Program-made: the position numbers and the translations under genes
The notes under the pieces: generated by a model
The model's database searches: none
Told to the model about the DNA's origin: nothing
What the model saw: only the letters and a program-made list of their open reading frames with translations
Shown here: piece after piece, positions 42,985 to 50,256 of the stretch
Numbering within the stretch: position 1 is the stretch's first letter
How the letters are laid out: the number at the start of each line of letters is the position of its first letter
NCBI RefSeq assembly: GCF_025148285.1
Contig: NZ_CP102268.1
Coordinates: 2,645,001 to 2,709,000 of the forward strand
Direction: 5' to 3'
Origin: Marvinbryantia formatexigens DSM 14469
GTDB taxonomy: Bacteria; Bacillota; Clostridia; Lachnospirales; Lachnospiraceae
Length of the DNA stretch: 64,000 nucleotides

Positions 42985-44797
42985 GAAAATCGCAAGGAAT
43001 CACCAAAACAGTCCTGGTATTCCCGGAGGCATGGGAACCGGTGAAAAAAGTAAGAACTTGAAAAAGGCGTATGCTGATTTTATTCATTATCTTGGAAGGT
43101 ATAAATGGAGCATTCTGGCAGCGGCCATTTTCTCTGTCGTAGGCGCTATCTTGAACCTGATTGGCCCGAATAAACTCAGTGAAGTAACGGATCTGATTAC
43201 GGAAGGTCTATCCGCTTCCATTCAGCTTTCTGCTGTGGTACAGATTGCCTCCCTATTGGCTGTCCTGTATGCGTTTGGGTTTCTGCTCAATTATGCGCAG
43301 GGCTTCATCATGGCGACTGTTTCCCAACGAATCACGCAGAATATGCGCCGTGATATTTCGACAAAAATCAATAAGCTGCCTCTAAGATATTTTGATTCTC
43401 ATTCAACAGGCGATGTATTGAGCCGTGTTACCAATGATGTGGATACTGTGGGCCAGACCATGAACCAAAGTTTTTCCACGTTGGTTTCTTCGCTCTCTCT
43501 ATTGATTGGTTCTGTCTTGATGATGTTCCTGACAAACTGGATTATGGCAGTTACCGGAATTATTGCAGCGCTGATTGGGTTTTCTGGTATTCTGTTCATT
43601 ATTTCAAAATCTCAGAAATATTTTGCCGAGCAGCAACAGGAACTTGGAAGCTTAAATGGTCAGGTAGAGGAAACTTACAGCGGGTTTACCGTTGTTAAAG
43701 CATACAACGGAGGAAGAAAAGCAAAAGAAGAGTTCCATCAGCGTAGCAGCCGTTTGTATGCCTGTGCATGGAAGAGTCAATTTCTCTCAGGTCTGATGAT
43801 GCCATTTATGATCTTCATCGGTAATTTTGCGTATGTGGTGGTGTGCATTGTGGGCGCTGTCCTTGCTGTGCAGGGTTCTATTTCTTTCGGTACAATCGTG
43901 GCATTTATGCTGTATATCCGGTTGTTTACGCAGCCGTTGCAGAATATTTCTCAGGCATTGTCCAGCGTACAGAGTATGGCTGCTTCCTGCGAGCGTGTAT
44001 TTGAGTTTCTGGCTGAAAAAGAAATGGAGGATGAAAGCTATAAAAAAGTAGAACTGTGCAGCGTAAAGGGAGACGTTATCTTTGACCATGTTAAATTTGG
44101 GTATGATCCGGGCAAAACCATCATCAACGACTTTTCCAGCCGTGTGAAGGCAGGACAGAAAATTGCCATTGTTGGGCCTACCGGAGCTGGAAAGACAACG
44201 ATGGTAAACCTGCTGATGCGGTTCTATGAGTTGAATGGCGGTACAATCACCATAGATGGGACGCCGATCAACGAACTGAAAAGAGAGAACATCCATAATT
44301 TGTTTGGTATGGTGCTTCAAGACACATGGATGTTTGAAGGAACACTTCGTGAAAACCTTGTTTACAGCAAAACCGGTGTGACGGATAAAAAACTGGACGA
44401 GGTCTGTGCGGCTACGGGACTGACGAGCCTTGTAAAGCGTCTGCCGGATGGTTATGATACAGTACTTGGTGATAATGCCAGTCTCTCTGCTGGACAAAAG
44501 CAGTTGATTACGATTGCCCGTGCCATGATAGAGGATGCTCCTCTGCTAATTTTGGACGAAGCAACCAGTTCCGTGGATACCCGTACTGAACAGAAAGTGC
44601 AAAAAGCGATGGACTCGCTGACGGAGGGACGTACCAGCTTTGTGATCGCTCACAGGCTGTCTACGATAAAAAATGCTGACTGTATCCTTGTTATGAAGGA
44701 TGGAGATATTATCGAGAGCGGCAGCCATGAGGAGCTTCTCGCCCAAAACGGTTTCTACGCTGAACTGTATAACAGCCAGTTTGAGCAGGCTTCGTAA
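42977..44797 (+). CDS. ABC multidrug exporter subunit B (permease-ATPase)
   Basis: 606 residues with six membrane helices and an ATPase domain: Walker A GPTGAGKTT, signature LSAGQKQL, Walker B LLILDEATSSVD with the catalytic Glu present. It is therefore the catalytically competent half of the heterodimer; its signature motif has Ala in place of the first Gly. AAAGGAGG overlaps the end of subunit A. The C-terminus (YAELYNSQFEQAS) is echoed by a scar at 45752-45793. Confidence 0.93.
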   Translation: MAEKIARNHQNSPGIPGGMGTGEKSKNLKKAYADFIHYLGRYKWSILAAAIFSVVGAILNLIGPNKLSEVTDLITEGLSASIQLSAVVQIASLLAVLYAFGFLLNYAQGFIMATVSQRITQNMRRDISTKINKLPLRYFDSHSTGDVLSRVTNDVDTVGQTMNQSFSTLVSSLSLLIGSVLMMFLTNWIMAVTGIIAALIGFSGILFIISKSQKYFAEQQQELGSLNGQVEETYSGFTVVKAYNGGRKAKEEFHQRSSRLYACAWKSQFLSGLMMPFMIFIGNFAYVVVCIVGAVLAVQGSISFGTIVAFMLYIRLFTQPLQNISQALSSVQSMAASCERVFEFLAEKEMEDESYKKVELCSVKGDVIFDHVKFGYDPGKTIINDFSSRVKAGQKIAIVGPTGAGKTTMVNLLMRFYELNGGTITIDGTPINELKRENIHNLFGMVLQDTWMFEGTLRENLVYSKTGVTDKKLDEVCAATGLTSLVKRLPDGYDTVLGDNASLSAGQKQLITIARAMIEDAPLLILDEATSSVDTRTEQKVQKAMDSLTEGRTSFVIAHRLSTIKNADCILVMKDGDIIESGSHEELLAQNGFYAELYNSQFEQAS

Positions 44798-44836
44798 TAG
44801 TAAAATGTTGAGGCTAAAACAAGTTGGAGGTTAAAC

Positions 44837-45733
44837 ATGGATATTAAGAAACCAAAAGCGGTAATCGGAACAAATTCTTGGGGCGGTGCGGTAGCGGCAA
44901 AAGTGTTCCGTGGCAGTAGTGTCGATGACCAGACTTTGAAGGATACCATAGCCGCAGCAAAAGAAAAGGGGCTGCTGATTTTTGACCTTGCTCAGGTTTA
45001 CGGACTTGGAAAGGCACAAAAGAAAATAGGGGCATTTGGCACAGAAGGTATTATCATTTCTGCAAAGTTTACCCCGCCATCTAAATATACACCAGAGCAG
45101 GTTCGCAAATCTCTGGAACGGGATCTGGCAGAGTTTAAGCGGGGTTATGTGGACATTTATTGGTTGCACCGTCCGGTTGACACAGAGAAAAACCTTGCCG
45201 AGATGATAGAATTGTACCACGAGGAAAAGATTCATTATATTGGCGTATCCAATTTCTCATTGGAAGAATGTAAACAGGCAAAGGCGTTTTTAGACAGTGC
45301 CGGGGTTCCTCTGTACGGCGTGCAGAACCATTATTCCCTGCTTGACCGAAAATGGGAAGAGGAAGGGGTACTCGGTTGGTGCCATGAGAACGACATTTTA
45401 TACTGGGGTTGGGCCGTTCTGGAGGAAGGACTGCTGACAGATCCACGCATCAAAAAACAGGCTTCTATTACAAAGCTAATGATGAATGGAAAGAAAGAAA
45501 AACTCACGTTGCTCTACGAACAGATGGAAAAGGTTGCGAAGAATCACCACATTACGATTCCACAGGTTGCGATTGCATTTTGCGCTGCAAAGGGTGTCGT
45601 GCCAATCTGTGGTTGCAGAAAACCTTATCAGGTTGAGCAGCTACATGAAGCGGTAAATACAGTGCTTACGAATCAGGAAATACAGCTCCTTCAGGAAGAA
45701 GCTGACAGGGCCAACGTGAAAATATTCAAGTGA
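44837..45733 (+). CDS. Aldo/keto reductase
   Basis: 298 residues, NADPH-dependent carbonyl reductase of the AKR superfamily (TIM barrel). The catalytic tetrad is visible: Asp and Tyr in DLAQVYG, Lys in ISAKF, His in YWLHRP; substrate/cofactor loops GVSNFS and the C-terminal CGCRKPYQVEQL are present. GGAGG 7 nt upstream of the ATG. It follows the ABC exporter by 39 bp and is probably read in the same transcript, perhaps detoxifying carbonyl compounds. Substrate unknown. Confidence 0.9.
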   Translation: MDIKKPKAVIGTNSWGGAVAAKVFRGSSVDDQTLKDTIAAAKEKGLLIFDLAQVYGLGKAQKKIGAFGTEGIIISAKFTPPSKYTPEQVRKSLERDLAEFKRGYVDIYWLHRPVDTEKNLAEMIELYHEEKIHYIGVSNFSLEECKQAKAFLDSAGVPLYGVQNHYSLLDRKWEEEGVLGWCHENDILYWGWAVLEEGLLTDPRIKKQASITKLMMNGKKEKLTLLYEQMEKVAKNHHITIPQVAIAFCAAKGVVPICGCRKPYQVEQLHEAVNTVLTNQEIQLLQEEADRANVKIFK

Positions 45734-45751
45734 TCTTTCACAGAGGATACA

Positions 45752-45793
45752 TATGCTGATCTGTATAACAGTCAGCTTGAGCAAATGACATGA
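45752..45793 (+). pseudogene. Scar of an ABC exporter C-terminus
   Basis: Fourteen codons YADLYNSQLEQMT plus stop, nearly the same as the end of subunit B (YAELYNSQFEQAS), with no gene attached. This shows that a homologous exporter once ended here just before ftsH and that the aldo/keto reductase gene or a deletion displaced it. Confidence 0.7.
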
Positions 45794-45809
45794 CGAGGAG
45801 GTAAATATT

Positions 45810-47735
45810 ATGGATGAAAACAGAAATTCACTGCCGGGGCAAAAACGAGGTTCCACATGGATTATTGTAATCATTGTCTTTTTTCTGATTACTTTTATCC
45901 TGAATATGTTTTCTCTGAGCCGTACCTCCGTGGGCCAGATCCAAATCAGCTATGACCAGTTTCTGGATTTGGTGGAGGGAGATGTTGTGGAACAAGTTTA
46001 CATGGATGATGACCAGATTCAAATTTACCTAAAAGATGGAGTGGAAGAAACGGATGTAGTCATGATCCTTGGAGACGGAGATAACTGGGAGAATATCCCG
46101 GAAACGCAATCCATGTCCTTCCGAACTGTGGTCTTCTATACTGGAAGGGTAGAGGATTCCAATCTGTCCAACTTCCTCCGGGAAAACGGCGTACATTATT
46201 CCAAAGAAATTCCTGAGCAGACTTCTGTCTTTTCTGCGATAGCGAGCTGGATTTTGCCGATTGCTATTATGTATCTGCTGTACTTCCTCGTGATGAAAGC
46301 AATGATGAAGCGCATGGGCGGCGGTATTGGTGGTTTCATGGGCGGCATGGGCGGCAACATTGGCAAATCCAAAGCTAAGGTCTATACGGTGGAGAAAAGC
46401 ACTGGAGTGACTTTCCGGGACGTGGCCGGACAGGACGAGGCTAAGGAGAGTCTGGAGGAAATGGTGGACTATCTGAAAAATCCGGAGAAATATCGTGCCA
46501 TTGGTGCACAGCAGCCCAAAGGCGCATTGCTGGTAGGTCCTCCGGGAACAGGTAAAACGCTTTTGGCAAAGGCAGTTGCAGGAGAAGCTGGTGTACCTTT
46601 CTACCATCTGACCGGTTCGGAATTTGTAGAAATGTTTGTAGGTGTGGGAGCCAGCCGTGTTCGAGACCTGTTTCAGACAGCAAAAAAGAATACACCATGT
46701 ATCATCTTTATTGACGAGATTGATGCAATCGGAAAAAAGAGAGACAATCAATTAGGCAGTAATGATGAACGGGAACAAACACTGAATCAACTCCTTGCAG
46801 AAATGGACGGATTTGAGACAAATGGTGGCATTATCGTTTTAGCGGCTACCAACCGTCCGGAGATATTGGATCAGGCACTCTTGCGTCCGGGACGTTTTGA
46901 CAGGCGGATTATTGTAGAGAAACCCGATCTTCCGGGTCGGGAAAGCATTTTGCGTGTTCATGGTAAAAAGGTTTCTCTGTCCTCCGATGTGGATTTTCAT
47001 GCGATTGCCTTAGCGACCAGCGGAGCCAGTGGTGCCGACCTTGCGAATATCGTCAATGAAGCAGCACTGCGCGCTGTCCGTATAGGACGGAATGTAGTTG
47101 TTCAGGAAGATCTGATGGAATCGGTGGAAACAGTGATTGCTGGTAAGGAGAAAAAGGATCGCGTATTAAATTCGAAGGAACGTCAGATGGTAGCGTACCA
47201 TGAAGTGGGCCATGCTTTGGTAGCTGCCTTGCAGAAAAATGCTCAGCCGGTACAGAAAATCACAATCATTCCCAGGACAATGGGTGCTTTAGGGTACACG
47301 ATGAATGCCCCAGAGGAGGAACGATATCTGCTGACTGCGGATGAATTGCTGGCTCAGATCACCTCATTGTTAGGAGGCCGCGCCGCTGAGATTGTGAAGT
47401 TCGGTATCAGTACCACTGGTGCTTCTAATGACATTGAGCGTGCTACAGAGCAGGCCAGAAAAATGGTAACTCAATACGGTATGAGCGAGCGTTTTGGTTC
47501 TATGGGGCTCCAAAGCACGCAGAATCAGTATCTGGACGGACGCAATGTATCGACCTGTTCTGAACAGACGGGAGCCGAGGCGGATGAAGAGGTCCGCAAG
47601 ATTATAGAACGCTGCCAGGACAAGGCTGTTAAACTGCTGAGAGAAAATCTGGAAGCGCTGGATCGGATTGCGACCAGACTGTTGGAGAAGGAAAGCATTA
47701 GTGGGAAGGAGCTTATGGAATTAATAGAAAAGTAA
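45810..47735 (+). CDS. ftsH: FtsH-type ATP-dependent zinc metalloprotease, accessory copy
   Basis: 641 residues. N-terminal membrane helix (WIIVIIVFFLITFILNMF), an external domain of about 100 residues, a second helix (WILPIAIMYLLYFLVMKAM) and a Gly/Met-rich linker. The AAA domain has Walker A GPPGTGKT, Walker B IIFIDEIDAIG and the SRH region QALLRPGRFDRRI; the protease domain has zinc motif HEVGH. Complete and apparently functional. Bacteria normally carry a housekeeping ftsH elsewhere; this copy is in the mobile region, next to an exporter, so it may provide membrane-stress tolerance. GAGGAGG precedes ATG. Confidence 0.93.
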   Translation: MDENRNSLPGQKRGSTWIIVIIVFFLITFILNMFSLSRTSVGQIQISYDQFLDLVEGDVVEQVYMDDDQIQIYLKDGVEETDVVMILGDGDNWENIPETQSMSFRTVVFYTGRVEDSNLSNFLRENGVHYSKEIPEQTSVFSAIASWILPIAIMYLLYFLVMKAMMKRMGGGIGGFMGGMGGNIGKSKAKVYTVEKSTGVTFRDVAGQDEAKESLEEMVDYLKNPEKYRAIGAQQPKGALLVGPPGTGKTLLAKAVAGEAGVPFYHLTGSEFVEMFVGVGASRVRDLFQTAKKNTPCIIFIDEIDAIGKKRDNQLGSNDEREQTLNQLLAEMDGFETNGGIIVLAATNRPEILDQALLRPGRFDRRIIVEKPDLPGRESILRVHGKKVSLSSDVDFHAIALATSGASGADLANIVNEAALRAVRIGRNVVVQEDLMESVETVIAGKEKKDRVLNSKERQMVAYHEVGHALVAALQKNAQPVQKITIIPRTMGALGYTMNAPEEERYLLTADELLAQITSLLGGRAAEIVKFGISTTGASNDIERATEQARKMVTQYGMSERFGSMGLQSTQNQYLDGRNVSTCSEQTGAEADEEVRKIIERCQDKAVKLLRENLEALDRIATRLLEKESISGKELMELIEK

Positions 47736-48327
47736 TGAAATAAAAACAGTAGGCAGCTTTTGTTGTAGAACAGCAAGGCTATTCATCTTATATTTATGTT
47801 TACAAAAGAAAACATATGGACGAATATATAGAAGGTGTGGAAAAAATAATAAACCAATTACTATAAGAAATAGATATGTTTCCGTTTACGGTTGAGAGCA
47901 TAAAAATAGCGGTGGATTAAGTTGGACGGAGAGACAGGGTATTTGACGTACTTTCTACCCTCTCGTGCCATGTTGAAAGTATCGTGAAATTAGTGCGGAA
48001 GAGCAACCGGAAATCAAAACTGGATACTTATGTGAAATTGAGCACGGGTATGGAAGATTATTATAGGATTAAGGATTAGGAGAAATAGCTAATTTCAATG
48101 TGTTGAATTTACGGTTTACAGTGACAACTGTTGATACATGTTATGTGTTAATGGCTGCTTTTGCGATGTATACAAAAGACTATATTTTTGCAAAAAGCTG
48201 TGTAGATGATATATATTGAAATATTAAGTCGCGCAAATTAAGATAGAATGAAAAATAAGTTTAATCCCTGCTTTATCATCCATATTATAATAGGGGGTGA
48301 TAAACTCATAAAGGCAGGTAAATCAAT
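47736..48327. other. Non-coding stretch with the right end of element 2
   Basis: No convincing gene. A tiny frame MDEYIEGVEKIINQLL lies at 47816-47866. The right-end repeat of element 2 is inside (47869-47976). Beyond it an open frame of 36 codons beginning HVESIVKLVRK (47969-48079) vaguely resembles an RlmD tail. The rest is AT-rich, with TATAAT near 48284 ahead of a small ORF. Confidence 0.5.
47869..47976. mobile_element. Right end of element 2
   Basis: 108 bp similar throughout to 39083-39189, sharing AATAGATATGTTTCCG, GACAGG..ATTTGAC and CCTCTCGTGCCATGTTGA. After CATGTTGA the sequence no longer follows the rlmD tail at base level. I read this as the outer right boundary of the tandem array. 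Confidence 0.7.
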
Positions 48328-48483
48328 ATGAGAAAATCAGATGAAATAGTGGAAGATTTGAATACAGAGACCATGAACATCGTGGATACGCAGATGTATA
48401 TTGACGGGTATCAGGTGAAGTTGGTTTCGGATACATTGTATGGATCGCTCTGGGAGGTGCTCTTCACATTGAAAGAGTTCTGA
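48328..48483 (+). CDS. Small hypothetical protein
   Basis: 51 residues (MRKSDEIVEDLNTETMNIVDTQMYIDGYQVKLVSDTLYGSLWEVLFTLKEF). An AAGGCAGG lies about 10 nt upstream and TATAAT about 40 nt upstream, so expression is plausible. Family not recognised; it may be a fragment of a larger element gene. Confidence 0.4.
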   Translation: MRKSDEIVEDLNTETMNIVDTQMYIDGYQVKLVSDTLYGSLWEVLFTLKEF

Positions 48484-48507
48484 TTGCAAATTATATAGTG
48501 AAAAAAA

Positions 48508-48538
48508 TGTCACTTTGTGGTATAATGGTGTCGCTTTG
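48508..48538 (+). promoter_or_regulatory. Promoter with TGTCRCTTTG repeats before the AlbA_2-type gene
   Basis: TGTCACTTTG (48508-48517) and TGTCGCTTTG (48529-48538), 21 bp apart, flank TATAAT (48521-48526). Two binding sites on the same face of the helix around a -10 suggest autorepression, probably by the wing-helix end of the encoded protein. Confidence 0.5.
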
Positions 48539-48555
48539 AGAAGGGGAGGGACATC

Positions 48556-49890
48556 ATGAATCTGGGAAAAGAAACGGAAACTCTTGAATTTAAGAAGACA
48601 ACTGGTGAAATGAAAGAAGCAATGGTTTCGATTTCATCAATTTTAAATAAACATGGTATAGGTACGTTGTATTTTGGAGTAAAACCAAGCGGTGATGTTA
48701 TTGGACAGGATGTCTCAGAGTCATCATTAAGGGATGTCTCCAGAGCAGTATATGAGAATATCAGACCTCAAATATATCCTGTTATTGAAGAGGTTGTGCT
48801 GGATCACAAACATTTGATAAAAGTAGAGTTTAGTGGCGAAAATGCCCCATATTCTGCAGCAGGAAGATACTATCTGAGAACGGCTGATGAAGACAGAGAG
48901 GTCACACCTGATGAATTAAAGGCTTTCTTTGTTGCCAATAAATATCGGGAATTATGGGAAAAGGGAAAGTCGAATGCAACAGCAAAGCAAATTGATAAGC
49001 CAGCAATCAAATCATTTTGGCAAAAAGCTATTTCGGTAGGAAGATTACCTGATGGAAGGTATACATGCCCGATTATTTTGCAAAGATTTGGACTTGTTTG
49101 CGATAATCATTTAACAAATGCTGGAGAAATACTTTTCGGAAACACTCGTCCAGTCTCGCTGAAAGCCGGGATATTTGCGACAGATGAGAAGCTGACATTC
49201 CTTGATATGAAGCTGTTTGAAGATAATATTTATAATTTGCTGAATATCGCGGAAGAATATATCTTAAAGAATATTCGATGGAGAAGCGAGATAACCGGAA
49301 CAGAAAGAGAAGAAATTCCAGAAATTCCTGTGGCAGTAATCAGAGAGGTGCTGGCAAATAGTTTCGCACATGCAATATATAATGGCCGGACAATCCATGA
49401 GATATGCATTCATCCGGGAATGATTACGGTCTACAGCCCCGGAGAATACGCAAGTAAACATAAGCCGGAGGAATGCATAAAGGACAATATCGAATCGGAA
49501 ATCAGAAACGCTACGATTGCCAAAATTTTGTATTTGAGTAAATCCATAGAGCAGTTTGGCAGTGGATTCAAGAGGATTAACAGCTTGTGTAACGATGCCG
49601 GCATCAAATATTCCTATGAGAACAGCGAGAATGGATTTAAGTTTGTCATCTATAGGCCAGAGCTTCAAAGTGACATTCCAAGTGTCACTTTGGATGTCAC
49701 TTTGAACGGAACGGAGATGGCGGTTCTTGCTATTTTGAAGCAGAAACCAGATTCATCAAGGGATGAAATTGCAGATAAGATTTCCAAAACCGTAAGAACA
49801 GTGCAGAGAGCATTGGATTCATTGAGGGATAAAGGCTATATCAGAAGAGTTGAATCGAAACAAAATCCAGTATGGGAAATATTGAAGTGA
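48556..49890 (+). CDS. AlbA_2/Schlafen-type ATP-binding protein with C-terminal HTH
   Basis: 444 residues. N-terminal divergent AlbA_2 (formerly AAA-4) domain starts ETETLEFKKTTGEMKEAMVSISSILNKHGIGTLYFGVKPSGDVIGQ. A middle region (VAVIREVLANSFAHAIYNG...GSGFKRINSLCNDAGI) has the GHKL-like look of the ATP-binding part. The C-terminal wHTH is at TEMAVLAILKQKPDSSRDEIADKISKTVRTVQRALDSLRDKGYIRR. Proteins of this kind are putative regulators often linked to defence islands. GGGGAGG 7 nt before the ATG. Followed by a phage fragment and mcrBC. Confidence 0.82.
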   Translation: MNLGKETETLEFKKTTGEMKEAMVSISSILNKHGIGTLYFGVKPSGDVIGQDVSESSLRDVSRAVYENIRPQIYPVIEEVVLDHKHLIKVEFSGENAPYSAAGRYYLRTADEDREVTPDELKAFFVANKYRELWEKGKSNATAKQIDKPAIKSFWQKAISVGRLPDGRYTCPIILQRFGLVCDNHLTNAGEILFGNTRPVSLKAGIFATDEKLTFLDMKLFEDNIYNLLNIAEEYILKNIRWRSEITGTEREEIPEIPVAVIREVLANSFAHAIYNGRTIHEICIHPGMITVYSPGEYASKHKPEECIKDNIESEIRNATIAKILYLSKSIEQFGSGFKRINSLCNDAGIKYSYENSENGFKFVIYRPELQSDIPSVTLDVTLNGTEMAVLAILKQKPDSSRDEIADKISKTVRTVQRALDSLRDKGYIRRVESKQNPVWEILK

Positions 49891-49965
49891 AATCATGCCG
49901 CAAAAGTAAATCAAAATAGGATCGGGAGACCGGTCCTTTTTTGATGCCAGAGAGGAGGCGGTTAT

Positions 49966-50223
49966 TTGTATCCGATTAGCAATGCGTTCCTCACAGCAGT
50001 GAGGGCAAATACAAGAAAATACTACTGGACAGGGAAGATTACAACTAAGGGCGATGTGGTATATGAATTTAATCAAAATGATATGGTAAAAGGCAGCGGA
50101 TATATCACTTCTCAGTGCTGCGAATCCACAGAGATCGAGTTGGGAACAGTGTATTCGGTAGAGATGGGGATATCGTTTTTTCTTGCTCTTTTTCAGATAG
50201 TAAAGAGTAGGTGGATGTGGTAA
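49966..50223 (+). pseudogene. Truncated phage structural protein
   Basis: Starts at TTG 49966 after GAGGAGG and reads YPISNAFLTAVRANTRKYYWTGKITTKGDVVYEFNQNDMVKGSGYITSQCCESTEIELGTVYSVEMGISFF, the N-terminus of a siphophage tail/structural protein (hub or baseplate type). It then loses similarity and stops at 50223. A remnant lying inside the defence island, just upstream of mcrB. Confidence 0.6.
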
Positions 50224-50256
50224 AATAGCATTATTAGATCAAGGGAGGCAGTGAAT

